Assembly (NCBI RefSeq): GCF_021353235.1
Contig: NZ_JAJTWT010000001.1
Location: 248,001-312,000, forward strand
Direction: 5' to 3'
DNA: 64,000 nucleotides
From: Pelomonas caseinilytica
GTDB taxonomy: Bacteria; Pseudomonadota; Gammaproteobacteria; Burkholderiales; Burkholderiaceae_C
Shown: positions 44,644-53,880 of the stretch, piece after piece
How the letters are laid out: every line of letters begins with the position of its first letter
Numbering within the stretch: the stretch's first letter is position 1
Notes under the pieces: generated by a model
What the model saw: the letters and a program-made list of their open reading frames with translations, nothing else
What the model was told of the DNA's origin: nothing
The model's database searches: none
Position numbers and translations under genes: made by a program

Positions 44644-45150
44644 CTAGAGCCGCAAATCGATACGCGCCATGTCGAAGCGGCTGCCCTCGCCCTCCGCCTT
44701 CACGCTGACCACGCGAAAGCTCCTGGCCGTGCCGACGCGGTACTCGTACTCGCCCGGCTTGGGAGCGCTGGCTTCGCAGCTGAGCTTGTCGGAGCCCTTG
44801 GGCGGCTTGACGCGGGCGGCCGGGTCGCGGCAGTCCAGCACCTCGCCATAACGGCCCATCGCCTTGACGTAGAAGGCCGCCACGCGCTCGGGGGCCGCGG
44901 CGGTGCGGTACTTGAGCGCATGGATCTGCAACCCGAAGCCGCCGGCCCAGGCGCCCAGGCTGACGGCGGACTTGTCGTCCTCGCTCTCGCGGTAGGGCAC
45001 GGCGCCGGCGTAGACGGGCAGGCCGACGTCGGCCGGCTCGGTGCGGGCATTGCCTTGCAGGCCCAGGCTGAATTCCTTGTCGTCGCCGGCCAGGGCGGCC
45101 GAGGCGGCCAGCGTGAGGGCCAGGCCGATCAGGCCGAGGCGCTTGTGCAT
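44644..45150 (-). CDS. Secreted hypothetical protein
   Basis: 168 aa from ATG 45150 (GGAGA at SD distance); an ATG 21 bp upstream is possible. Signal peptide about 1-22 (LIGLALTLAASAALAG). The mature part has DVGLPVYAGAVPYRESEDDK, GGFGLQIHALKYRTAAAPER and VAAFYVKAMGRYGEVLDC, a pattern I recognise only as a recurrent betaproteobacterial hypothetical. Two Cys (about 113 and 129) may form a disulfide. Periplasmic; no function known. Confidence 0.75.
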   Translation of the reverse strand: MHKRLGLIGLALTLAASAALAGDDKEFSLGLQGNARTEPADVGLPVYAGAVPYRESEDDKSAVSLGAWAGGFGLQIHALKYRTAAAPERVAAFYVKAMGRYGEVLDCRDPAARVKPPKGSDKLSCEASAPKPGEYEYRVGTARSFRVVSVKAEGEGSRFDMARIDLRL

Positions 45151-45279
45151 CGTGGTCTCCGGGAAGTGCATCCGGCCACGAGACTAGGCGGTGGCGGCGC
45201 CGGGCGCGAGGCGGGCGCGACAGGCTGCGCCCCGGCGGGCACAGGCTGCAGCGCCGCCTGATGGCCGGGTCAGGCCGGG

Positions 45280-47058
45280 TCAGGCCCGCTTGCGCTCGGT
45301 CACCCAGGCCAAGACCAGTTCCCGCAGCACGGGCAGCGGCACCTGGCCGGCCGTCAGCACGACGCGGTGGAAGCCCTTGACGTCGAACTTCGGGCCCAGC
45401 GCCGCCTCGGCCTCGGCGCGCAGCCGGGTGATCTCCAGCTGGCCGATCTTGTAGCCCAGGGCCTGGCCGGGCCAGACGATGTAGCGCTCGACCTCGGAGA
45501 CGACGTCGCTCTCGGCCATGGAGGAGTTGTCCAGCATGTAGCGGATGGCCTGCTCGCGCGTCCAGCCCTTGGCGTGCAGGCCGGTGTCCACCACCAGGCG
45601 CATGGCGCGCAGCTGCTCGTCGGACAGCCGCCCGTACCACTGGTAGGGGTCGGTGAAGAGGCCCAGCTCCTTGCCCAGGCTCTCGGCGTACAGGGCCCAG
45701 CCTTCGACGTAGGCGGTGTAGTGGCTGCCGAAGCGGCGGAAGCTGGGCAGGGTCTGGTCTTCCTGGGCGATGGAGATCTGGAAATGGTGGCCGGGCGACG
45801 CCTCGTGCAGGGACAGGGTCTCCATGCCGAAGATGGGCTGGGCCTTGAGGTTGAAGGTGTTCACGTAGAAGACGCCGGGACGCGAGCCGTCGGCCGCCGG
45901 CTGCTCGTAGGACGCCCCCGCGGCGCTCTCGGCGCGGAAGGCCTCGACCTCGCGGACCTCGTAGTCCGCCTTGGGCTGGATGTCGAAGAGCTTGGGCGTG
46001 AGGCCGTTGATCTTCTTCTGCAGCGCCCGGTAGCCATCGAGCAGGTCCTCGGGCTTGGTGAAATAGAACTTGGGGTCGTCCTGGAGGTATTTGAAGAAGG
46101 CCTTGAGGTCGCCGTCGAAGCCGACCTGCTTTCGCACGCCCTCCATCTCGCCCAGGATGCGGGCGACCTCCTTGAGGCCGATCTCGTGGATCTCGTCCGG
46201 CGTGAGTGCCAGCGTGGTGGACTGGCGCACCCGCCACGCGTACCAGGCCTTGCCGTCGGGCAGGTCGGACCAGGCCGTCGTGCGGCGTGCCCGCGGCAGG
46301 TAGTCGTCGCGCACGAAGGCCAGCAGCCGGCCGTAGGCGGGCAGCACCCGGGTCGCGAGCAGCTGGCGCATCGCGGCCGTGAGGCGCTCGCGGTCAGCGG
46401 GGGGCACGGCGTCGGGGAAGGCCTTGAAGGGCCCCCAGAACAGGCTCTTCTCGGGGTCGGCGACGGCCAGGGACTGCAGCTGGGGCAGCACCTTTTCCAT
46501 CACGGCGCGCGGCTGGGTCACGCCGGCCTTCAGGCCCTGGCGCATGTTGGCGACGGTGCCGTCCAGCACGGGCACGGCCGCTGCCAGGCGCTGGAGCCAG
46601 TCGTCGTAGTCCCGCGTCGTCTTGAAGGGCTGGATGGACTGGCCCGTGCCCATCTGGGCGAGGAAGCTCGGCAGGCCGCCGATCTGGCTGATGGGCTGCA
46701 TCCAGGCCGGGAAGCGCTCGCCGGCCAGTTCCTGCTCCAGGTCGAGCTTGAGCATGCTCCAGGAGACGCGGTCCCTGGGCTCCAGCCGGGCCTTGTCGAA
46801 GCCGGCCAGGGCCTTGAGCTTCTGGCGCAGCTCGCGGCGGGCCTGGGCCCGCCAGGCCGGCGTCGTCGTGTCGACGAGGCGGCCGTTGTAGCGCGGGTCG
46901 CCCAGCGAGGTGGCCAGGATGGGGTCGCGCTGCAGGGTCAGCTCCCACTGCGCGTCGAGCCAGCGATGGAAGCGTTCGCTCTCCGTCGGGGCCGACCAGG
47001 CGGGGACCCTGGCAGCAAGGGAGGTGGCGAGCAGGCTGAGGGCGTGGCGACGGCGCAT
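45280..47058 (-). CDS. DUF885 family protein (putative metallo-hydrolase/carboxypeptidase-like)
   Basis: 592 aa. An N-terminal signal peptide (RRHALSLLATSLAARVPAWS) is present, so export is likely. The family hallmark ETLSLHEASPGHHFQ (HExxxGHH-type) around residue 420 suggests a metal site, with EGWALYAESLGKELG following as in M32-like folds. Related proteins have been called carboxypeptidase-like, but activity is rarely shown. The ATG at 47058 is chosen because GGAGA lies five bases upstream; longer frames lack an SD. Confidence 0.87.
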   Translation of the reverse strand: MRRRHALSLLATSLAARVPAWSAPTESERFHRWLDAQWELTLQRDPILATSLGDPRYNGRLVDTTTPAWRAQARRELRQKLKALAGFDKARLEPRDRVSWSMLKLDLEQELAGERFPAWMQPISQIGGLPSFLAQMGTGQSIQPFKTTRDYDDWLQRLAAAVPVLDGTVANMRQGLKAGVTQPRAVMEKVLPQLQSLAVADPEKSLFWGPFKAFPDAVPPADRERLTAAMRQLLATRVLPAYGRLLAFVRDDYLPRARRTTAWSDLPDGKAWYAWRVRQSTTLALTPDEIHEIGLKEVARILGEMEGVRKQVGFDGDLKAFFKYLQDDPKFYFTKPEDLLDGYRALQKKINGLTPKLFDIQPKADYEVREVEAFRAESAAGASYEQPAADGSRPGVFYVNTFNLKAQPIFGMETLSLHEASPGHHFQISIAQEDQTLPSFRRFGSHYTAYVEGWALYAESLGKELGLFTDPYQWYGRLSDEQLRAMRLVVDTGLHAKGWTREQAIRYMLDNSSMAESDVVSEVERYIVWPGQALGYKIGQLEITRLRAEAEAALGPKFDVKGFHRVVLTAGQVPLPVLRELVLAWVTERKRA

Positions 47059-47177
47059 GGGGTCTCCGTGGGGAAGAGCCGTCATGCTAGCCATGCCCTG
47101 ACCTCCGGCCAAAGGCCATGCCGTCCATAGAATCCGCCTCAGCCCCGTCTTGGGGCTGTTGTCGTTTGTAGGTCCGC

Positions 47178-50100
47178 ATGACGTTGCCCTCTTTGCCGGT
47201 CATCGCACCGGGCAGGAAATTCACCCACCCCCGCCCCCTCGGTTCCGCCGACGCCCTGCTGCTCGCGCGCTTCGTGCAGCAGCAGCGCGACGCCGGCCGC
47301 CTCGCCGCCATCTTCACGGCCGAGCCGGGCGACACCCAGCGCCTGGAGGACGAGCTCAAGTTCTTCGCGCCCGAACTCAAGGTGGCCGTCTTCCCCGATT
47401 GGGAGACCCTGCCCTACGACAGCTTCAGCCCCCACCAGGACCTGATCTCCGAGCGGCTGGCCACGCTGTGGGAGCTGCTGCAGGCGAAGAAGAGCAGGAG
47501 CATCGACGTGGTGCTGATGCCCGCCTCGACCGCGCTCGTGCGGCTGGCGCCGCCGAGCTTCCTTGCCGGCACCACCTTCAACTTCAAACAGAAGCAGCGC
47601 CTGGACGAGGCTTCGCTGCGCTCGCAACTGACGCTGGCGGGATACACGAACGTGAGCCAGGTGGTGCAGCCCGGCGAGTACGCCGTGCGCGGCGGCCTGA
47701 TCGACCTCTTCCCCATGGGCTCGGCCGTGCCCTACCGCGTGGACCTGTTCGGCGACGAGGTCGACTCCATCCGCACCTTCGACCCCGACAGCCAGCGCAG
47801 CCTCTACCCCGTGCCCGAGGTGCGCCTGCTGCCCGGGCGCGAGTTCCCGATGGACGAGGCGGCGCGCAAGAAGTTCCGCGAACGCTGGCGCGAGAAGATG
47901 GACGGCGACCCGACCAAGTCGCGCCTGTACCGCGACATCGGCGAGGGCATCGCCGCGGGCGGCATCGAGTACTACCTGCCCATCTTCTTCGAGCAGACGG
48001 CCACCGTCTTCGACTACCTGGGTGGCGAGGCTGGCCTGGCCCTGCACGGCGAGGTGGACGAAGCCATCCAGCGCTTCTGGACCGACACCCGCGAGCGCCA
48101 CCGCTTCCTGCAGCACGACCCGGAGCGTCCGCTGCTGCCGCCCGGCGAGATCTTCCTGACCGCCGAGGACTTTTTCGGCCTGGCCCGGCCGCACGCGGTG
48201 CTGTCGGTACGCGGCGACGAGCCGGTGGACTTCGCCCGGCCCCTGCCCGACGTCAGCGTCGAGCGCGGCGCCCAGGAGCCGCTGGCCCGCCTGGAGGCCC
48301 ACCTCGCGGCCACGCCCCACCGCGTGCTGCTGCTGGCCGAGAGCGAAGGCCGGCGCGAAAGCCTGCTGGAGCAGCTGCGCGACCACAAGATCGACCCGCC
48401 CTCGGTGGCCAGCCTGGCCGAATTCTGGGAGGGCGACGAGAAATACGCCATCACGGCGGCCCCGCTGGCCGCCGGCTTCTTCTGGAACGATCCGCAGCGC
48501 CCGGTCCAGCTCATCACCGAGACCGAGCTGTTCGCCACGACGCCCACCACCCGGCGGCGCCGCAAGCAGGAGCAGGCCAGCGACGTCAACGCGCTGATCA
48601 AGGACCTCTCCGAGCTGAAGGTGGGCGACCCCGTCGTGCACATCAACCACGGCATCGGGCGCTACCAGGGGCTGGTCAACATCGACCTGGGCGATGGCGA
48701 GAAAAGCGAGTTCCTGCACCTGGAATACGCCGACAAGGCCACGCTCTACGTGCCGGTGTCGCAGCTGCACCTGATCGGCCGCTACACCGGCGTCTCGCCG
48801 GAAGAAGCGCCGCTGCACAAGCTGGGCTCCGGCCAGTGGGAAAAGGCCAAGCGCAAGGCCGCCGAGCAGGTGCGCGACACCGCCGCCGAGCTGCTCAATC
48901 TCTACGCCCGCAGAGCTGCGCGAGAAGGCCACGCGTTCCGGTACTCGGGCCACGACTACGAGGCCTTCGCCGCGAGCTTCGGCTTCGAGGAGACGCCCGA
49001 CCAGCGTGCCGCCATCCACGCCGTCATCCAGGACATGATCAGCCCCAAGCCCATGGACCGCCTCGTCTGCGGCGACGTGGGCTTCGGCAAGACGGAGGTG
49101 GCCCTGCGCGCCGCCTTCGTGGCGGTGATGGGCGGCAAGCAGGTGGCCATCCTCGCGCCCACCACCCTGCTGGCCGAGCAGCACTACCAGAACATCGCCG
49201 ACCGCTTCGGCGCCTGGCCGGTGAAGGTGGCCGAGATGAGCCGCTTCCGCTCGGCCAAGGAGATCAAGGCCGCGATGGAGGGCATTGCCGACGGCTCCAT
49301 CGACATCGTCGTGGGCACCCACAAGCTGCTGTCCAGCGACGTCAAGTTCAAGCGCCTGGGCCTGCTCGTCATCGACGAGGAGCACCGCTTCGGCGTGCGC
49401 CACAAGGAGGCCATGAAGGCCCTGCGCGCCGAGGTGGACGTGCTCACGCTCACGGCCACGCCCATCCCCCGCACCCTGGGCATGGCGCTGGAAGGCCTGC
49501 GCGACCTCTCCGTCATCGCCACCGCGCCGCAGCGGCGCCTGGCCATCAAGACCTTCGTGCGCGCGGAGAGCAGCGGCACCATCCGCGAGGCCGTGCTGCG
49601 CGAGTTGAAGCGCGGCGGCCAGGTCTATTTCCTGCACAACGAGGTGGAGACCATCGAGAACCGGCGCCAGAAGCTGGAGGAGCTGCTGCCCGAGGCACGC
49701 ATCGTCGTCGCCCACGGCCAGATGCCCGAGCGCGAACTGGAGCGGGTGATGCGCGAGTTCGTGGCCGGCAAGCACAACCTGCTGCTGTGCTCCACCATCA
49801 TCGAGACCGGCATCGACGTGCCCTCGGCCAACACCATCGTCATCAGCCGGGCCGACAAGTTCGGCCTCGCGCAGTTGCACCAGCTGCGTGGCCGCGTGGG
49901 CCGCAGCCACCACCAGGCCTATGCCTACCTGATGGTGCCCGACCTGCAAGGCCTGACCAAGCAGGCGACGCAGCGCCTGGACGCAATCCAGGCCATGGAG
50001 GAGCTGGGCTCGGGCTTCTACCTGGCCATGCACGACCTGGAGATCCGCGGTGCCGGCGAGGTGCTGGGCGAGAACCAAAGCGGCAACATGATGGAAGTGG

Positions 50101-50636
50101 GCTTCCAGCTCTACAACGACATGCTGGCCGAGGCCGTGCGCTCGCTCAAGGCCGGCCGCGAGCCCGACCTGCTCTCGCCGCTGTCGGCCACCACCGAGAT
50201 CAACCTGCACGCCCCGGCCCTGCTGCCCGACGCCTACTGCGGCGACGTGCAGGTGCGGCTGAGCCTGTACAAGCGCCTGGCCACGGCCGAGAAGCCCGAG
50301 CAGATCGACGCCATGCTGGAGGAGATCACCGACCGCTTCGGCAAGCTGCCGGCGCAAGGCCAGACCCTGTTCGACACCCACCGCCTGCGCGTGCTGGCCA
50401 AGCCCTACGGCGTCATCAAGGTGGACGCCTCGCCGGCCGTCATCAACATCAACTTCCGGCCCAACCCGCCCATCGACCCCTTGCGCGTCATCGAGCTGGT
50501 GCAGAAGAACCGCAACATCAAGCTGGTCGGCAACGAGAAGTTGCGCGTTGAAAAAATGCTCAGCAACCCGCAGGACCGCGCCCAGGCGGTGCGCGAGGTG
50601 CTGAGACTGCTGGGGCAGCCGACAACGCCCCGGTAA
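47178..50636 (+). CDS. mfd: Transcription-repair coupling factor
   Basis: 1152 aa, near the E. coli length of 1148. The N-terminal UvrB-like modules (FPDWETLPYDSFSPHQDLIS, GEYAVRGGLIDLFPMGS), the RNA polymerase-binding domain (GDPVVHINHGIGRYQGLVNI) and the RecG-like translocase (Walker A GDVGFGKTEVALRA, DEEH box VIDEEHRFGV, ETGIDVPSANTIVISRAD) are all present, followed by the C-terminal autoinhibitory domain. It removes stalled RNA polymerase and recruits UvrA. A small hairpin CAGCCCC-gtctt-GGGGCTG (47140-47158) lies in the leader. Confidence 0.97.
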   Translation: MTLPSLPVIAPGRKFTHPRPLGSADALLLARFVQQQRDAGRLAAIFTAEPGDTQRLEDELKFFAPELKVAVFPDWETLPYDSFSPHQDLISERLATLWELLQAKKSRSIDVVLMPASTALVRLAPPSFLAGTTFNFKQKQRLDEASLRSQLTLAGYTNVSQVVQPGEYAVRGGLIDLFPMGSAVPYRVDLFGDEVDSIRTFDPDSQRSLYPVPEVRLLPGREFPMDEAARKKFRERWREKMDGDPTKSRLYRDIGEGIAAGGIEYYLPIFFEQTATVFDYLGGEAGLALHGEVDEAIQRFWTDTRERHRFLQHDPERPLLPPGEIFLTAEDFFGLARPHAVLSVRGDEPVDFARPLPDVSVERGAQEPLARLEAHLAATPHRVLLLAESEGRRESLLEQLRDHKIDPPSVASLAEFWEGDEKYAITAAPLAAGFFWNDPQRPVQLITETELFATTPTTRRRRKQEQASDVNALIKDLSELKVGDPVVHINHGIGRYQGLVNIDLGDGEKSEFLHLEYADKATLYVPVSQLHLIGRYTGVSPEEAPLHKLGSGQWEKAKRKAAEQVRDTAAELLNLYARRAAREGHAFRYSGHDYEAFAASFGFEETPDQRAAIHAVIQDMISPKPMDRLVCGDVGFGKTEVALRAAFVAVMGGKQVAILAPTTLLAEQHYQNIADRFGAWPVKVAEMSRFRSAKEIKAAMEGIADGSIDIVVGTHKLLSSDVKFKRLGLLVIDEEHRFGVRHKEAMKALRAEVDVLTLTATPIPRTLGMALEGLRDLSVIATAPQRRLAIKTFVRAESSGTIREAVLRELKRGGQVYFLHNEVETIENRRQKLEELLPEARIVVAHGQMPERELERVMREFVAGKHNLLLCSTIIETGIDVPSANTIVISRADKFGLAQLHQLRGRVGRSHHQAYAYLMVPDLQGLTKQATQRLDAIQAMEELGSGFYLAMHDLEIRGAGEVLGENQSGNMMEVGFQLYNDMLAEAVRSLKAGREPDLLSPLSATTEINLHAPALLPDAYCGDVQVRLSLYKRLATAEKPEQIDAMLEEITDRFGKLPAQGQTLFDTHRLRVLAKPYGVIKVDASPAVININFRPNPPIDPLRVIELVQKNRNIKLVGNEKLRVEKMLSNPQDRAQAVREVLRLLGQPTTPR

Positions 50637-50660
50637 TTGAGCCAACAGGGAAGCCAAGGC

Positions 50661-50918
50661 ATGAGCACCAAATGCACCATCTTTTATCGGGAACCAACCG
50701 ACAACGAGCCGCGCATCCATATCTATGACGACGCGCTCGAAGGCCTGGGCACCGACGAGCCCGACGTCTACGTCCAGCTCGATGGCGTCCTGAACGTGCA
50801 GCTTGAAACGCTCGGCTCCGGTCGCTCCTCGCTGACGTTTCGGCTGCCGCGCAAGACGGCTGCCGCGTTGGGCCTGATTCCAGCCGCTGGCGAAGCCTCT
50901 GAGCGGAAGGCACCATGA
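50661..50918 (+). CDS. Small hypothetical protein
   Basis: 85 aa from ATG 50661, 24 bp after mfd. The sequence is acidic in the middle (IHIYDDALEGLGTDEPDVYV) and soluble; its beta-strand-like alternation ends in a basic tail. No family recognised. Codons are less GC-biased than in mfd or serB (for example ttt tat cgg), so it may be a late insertion between mfd and serB. No alternative reading is better; coding is supported by open length and position only. Confidence 0.55.
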   Translation: MSTKCTIFYREPTDNEPRIHIYDDALEGLGTDEPDVYVQLDGVLNVQLETLGSGRSSLTFRLPRKTAAALGLIPAAGEASERKAP

Positions 50919-51018
50919 CCTCTCTCATCCTTCAGGCAGCATTGCGCCCCATGGTGTACGACCACACGAACACTCAACTTGTCACGAAAGCTGGCTCGCC
51001 AGCACTTTGAATTCCGCC

Positions 51019-51711
51019 ATGGCCTCTCTCGTTCTCAAGGGTGCTGCCCTGCCCCCGCTCTCCCACTTCAAGCTCGCCGCCTTCGACATGGACTCGACGC
51101 TGATCAGCATCGAGTGCATCGATGAGATCGCCGCCCTGGCCGGCAAGGGCGCGGAGGTGGCCGCCATCACCGAGGCCGCCATGCGCGGCGAGATCACCGA
51201 CTTCAAGGACAGCCTGCGCCGCCGCCTGGCCCTGCTGGCCGGCGTGCCCGCCACGGTGCTGGACCGCGTGCTGGCCGAGCGGCTGACGTTCAACCCCGGC
51301 GCCCGCGAGTTGTGCGCGGCGCTGAAGGCCGCCGGGTTGAAGCTGGTGCTCGTTTCCGGCGGCTTCACCTTCTTCACGCGCCATGTCGCGGCCGAGCTGG
51401 GCATGGACTTCGTGCGCAGCAATGAACTGGAGATCGAGAACGGCGCCCTCACCGGCCGCGTCGTCATGCAGGACTGGGGCGACATCTGCGACGGCGCCGA
51501 GAAGCGCCGCATGCTGCTGCAAAGCTGCGAGGCCATCGGCTGCCGGCCCGACCAGGCCATCGCCGTCGGCGACGGCGCCAACGACCTGCCCATGATGGGC
51601 GCCGCCGGCCTGTCGGTCGCCTACCACGCCAAGCCCAAGGTGCGCGAACAGGCCCGCGTGGCCATCAACGAGGGCGGCCTGGACCGGCTGCTGGAGCTCT
51701 TCGCGGGCTGA
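51019..51711 (+). CDS. serB: Phosphoserine phosphatase
   Basis: 230 aa HAD-superfamily enzyme, last step of serine synthesis. Catalytic motif DMDSTLISIECIDE (nucleophile and acid Asp), SGGFTFFTRHVA for motif II and GDGANDLPMM for motif IV; MRGEITDFKDSLRRRLALL is the substrate-specificity segment of SerB. The ATG at 51019 fits the usual N-terminus; a TTG four codons earlier is less likely. Convergent with the S4 gene, 3 bp between stops. Confidence 0.94.
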   Translation: MASLVLKGAALPPLSHFKLAAFDMDSTLISIECIDEIAALAGKGAEVAAITEAAMRGEITDFKDSLRRRLALLAGVPATVLDRVLAERLTFNPGARELCAALKAAGLKLVLVSGGFTFFTRHVAAELGMDFVRSNELEIENGALTGRVVMQDWGDICDGAEKRRMLLQSCEAIGCRPDQAIAVGDGANDLPMMGAAGLSVAYHAKPKVREQARVAINEGGLDRLLELFAG

Positions 51712-51714
51712 GCC

Positions 51715-51930
51715 TCAGGCCGGGGCCAGGACGCGCACGTCCTGGCCCGCATAACCCACCACCTGCCCGGCACGGATCTTGGCCGTCTTGCGCAGCTCGA
51801 CCTGGCCGTCCACCGTCACCTCGCCGGCCGCGATGACCATGCGCGCCCGCCCGCCGCTTTCGACGAGGCCCAGGGCCTTGAGCAGCTTGTCGAGTTCGAT
51901 GTAGTCGCCCCGCAGGGTCAGTTCAAGCAT
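51715..51930 (-). CDS. S4-domain RNA-binding protein (YbcJ-like)
   Basis: 71 aa. The S4 fold pattern is complete: YIELDKLLKALGLVESGGRA, RMVIAAGEVTVDGQVELRKT, KIRAGQVV. Such small proteins bind RNA, probably rRNA, but their role is not defined. It overlaps the upstream TPP-enzyme gene by 8 bp, so it is likely translated from the same message. Confidence 0.88.
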   Translation of the reverse strand: MLELTLRGDYIELDKLLKALGLVESGGRARMVIAAGEVTVDGQVELRKTAKIRAGQVVGYAGQDVRVLAPA

Positions 51931-53635
51931 GGCGGGCTTTCTGAGCGGCTTCGCGGATGGCGGTGAGCGTCGTGCGCGAAGTGCTCACGTCGCTGGACAG
52001 GCGCAGGTGGATGAGCGCCGGCCGGCCCGCCGCGATGGCGGCGTCCAGCGCGGTGGCGGCCTGCGCGGTGCTCTCGGCCTTGAAGGCCGCGAAGCCGAAG
52101 GCCTCGGCCAGCTTGGCGAAGTCGGGGTTGAAGAGGTCGCTGCCCGAGACGCGGCCGGGGTACTCGCGCTCCTGGTGCATGCGGATGGTGCCGTAGGTGC
52201 CGTTGTCGACGACGACCACCAGCAGCTTTTTCGCCCCATAGCCGGTGGCCGTCGCCAGCTCCTGGCCCGTCATCAGGAAGTCGCCGTCGCCAGCGATGTT
52301 GACGACCCAGCGGTCCTGCAGGAGCGCGGCCGCCACGGCCGCCGGCACGCCATAGCCCATCGCGCCCGAGGTCGGCGCCAGCTGGTTCTTGCCGAAGCGG
52401 TGCAGGGCCGTGTAGCGGTGGAAGCGGTGCAGCCAGCCGCTGTAGTTGCCGGCGCCGTTGGTGAAGATGGTGCCTTCGGGAAGCCTGGCATCGATGAGGC
52501 GGATGACCTCGGCCATGTCCAGCGGCGCGACGGGTGTGGGCACGAGGTTGGCTTCGTAGTCAGCGCGGGCCGCCTCGGTCCAGGCCTGCCAGGGCGTTTC
52601 GGCCGGCGGCGCCAGCGAGGCCAGCGCGGGCGCGGCCTGGCTCATGCTCGCATTGATGAGCAGCTCGCCGGTGTAGACGCGGCCCAGCTCCTCGGCGCCG
52701 GCGTGGATGTGGATGAGCTGCTGCGCAGGCCGCGGCGCCTGCAGCAGGGTGTAGCCGCCGGTCGTCATCTCGCCCAGGCGCGGCCCGACGGCGAGGATGA
52801 GGTCAGCCTCCTTCACGCGCGCCGCCAGCCTGGGGTTGATGCCTATGCCCACGTCGCCGGCGTAGTTGGGATGGCCGTTGTCGAACAGGTCCTGGAAGCG
52901 GAAGGCGCAGCCGACCGGCAGCTTCCAGGCCTCGGCGAAGCGCTGCAGCGCCGCCGTTGCCTCGCTCGTCCAGCCGCCACCGCCCGCGATGACCAGGGGC
53001 CGCCTGGCCGCTGCCAGGCGATCGCGCAGTTCGGCCAGCGCGGCCGGCGTGGGCGCGGCCTCCGCGATGCGTGCGGGGGCGACGACCGGCGCGGTGATGG
53101 CCTGGGTCAGCATGTCCTCGGGCAGCACCAGCACGACCGGCCCGGGGCGGCCCTGCATGGCGGTGTGGAAGGCGCGGGCGACGTACTCGGGCAGGCGCTC
53201 CGCGTCGTGCACCTCGCCGACCCACTTGGCCATGCCCAGCGTGCCGGGGCCGAACATCTGCCGGTAGTCCACCTCCTGGAAGGCCTCGCGGTCGCGCTGG
53301 TCGCTGGCGACCTGGCCGATGAAGAGGATCATCGGCGTGCTGTCCTGGAAGGCGGTGTGCAGGCCGATGCTGGCGTTCGTCGCCCCGGGGCCGCGCGTGA
53401 CGAAGCAGATGCCGGGACGGCCCGTCAGCTTGCCTTGCGCCTCCGCCATGAAGGCGGCGCCGCCCTCTTGGCGACAGGCGACGAAGCGGATCCTGTCGCG
53501 ATGCTCGTGGAAGCCGTCGAGCACGGCGAGGTAGGACTCACCGGGCACGCCGAACGCGGTGTCGACGCCCTGGGCGATCAGCGCCTCGACCAGCGCATGG
53601 CCGGCCAGGCGGGGGGTGGGAGCTTGTCTAGTCAT
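51923..53635 (-). CDS. Thiamine pyrophosphate-dependent enzyme (acetolactate synthase-like)
   Basis: 570 aa with the three domains of the family. The catalytic Glu57 is in ACRQEGGAAFMAEA. PGATNASIGLHTAFQDSTPM and the FAD/middle domain follow. The TPP motif is AGDGDFLMTGQELATATGYG then DNGTYGTIRMHQEREYPG. EREYPGRVSGSDLFNPDFAK is typical of the large group annotated as acetolactate synthase-like or benzoylformate decarboxylase-like of unknown substrate. True IlvB usually pairs with IlvH, which is absent here, so a different 2-keto acid substrate is likely. Confidence 0.87.
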   Translation of the reverse strand: MTRQAPTPRLAGHALVEALIAQGVDTAFGVPGESYLAVLDGFHEHRDRIRFVACRQEGGAAFMAEAQGKLTGRPGICFVTRGPGATNASIGLHTAFQDSTPMILFIGQVASDQRDREAFQEVDYRQMFGPGTLGMAKWVGEVHDAERLPEYVARAFHTAMQGRPGPVVLVLPEDMLTQAITAPVVAPARIAEAAPTPAALAELRDRLAAARRPLVIAGGGGWTSEATAALQRFAEAWKLPVGCAFRFQDLFDNGHPNYAGDVGIGINPRLAARVKEADLILAVGPRLGEMTTGGYTLLQAPRPAQQLIHIHAGAEELGRVYTGELLINASMSQAAPALASLAPPAETPWQAWTEAARADYEANLVPTPVAPLDMAEVIRLIDARLPEGTIFTNGAGNYSGWLHRFHRYTALHRFGKNQLAPTSGAMGYGVPAAVAAALLQDRWVVNIAGDGDFLMTGQELATATGYGAKKLLVVVVDNGTYGTIRMHQEREYPGRVSGSDLFNPDFAKLAEAFGFAAFKAESTAQAATALDAAIAAGRPALIHLRLSSDVSTSRTTLTAIREAAQKARHA

Positions 53636-53736
53636 GTGGAGACTGTAGCTGGGAGGTCGGGCGAGCTTGCGTCTCCTTTCGGCCAGGAGCGATCGGCCGC
53701 CAAAGTCAGCTTTCGATGTCTGCTGGCAGCCGGATG

Positions 53737-53836
53737 GCAGTGGGACGCGGGGCGACGCAATTGCTACGTGTCCCCCGGGCCGCTGCGCGGCCCTCCTCCT
53801 TTACCTTCGCAATTGCGTCGCCCCGCATCCCACTGC
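53737..53836. repeat. Long hairpin element B1 (100 bp) with conserved 44-bp core
   Basis: Arms of 28 bases (53737-53764 and 53809-53836) are inverted repeats with one mismatch. They enclose a 44-base core (53765-53808) that starts TACGTGTCCCCC, has an inner 7-bp hairpin GGGCCGC-tgc-GCGGCCC and ends CCTCCTCCTTTACCTTC. The same core, in the opposite orientation and with different arms, occurs 45 bases further on as B2. No coding capacity. Lies between the AI-2E-type permease and the TPP enzyme genes. Confidence 0.9.
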
Positions 53837-53880
53837 GGCACCTTCCGGTGTTCTCGACGAAGAAGCCGGGCGCTTGTTGA

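Noticed and set aside
47139-50720. 1193-aa open frame on the minus strand across mfd
   Set aside because: Pure shadow of mfd codon bias; no motif, no SD, and Val/His/Gln-rich low-complexity composition.
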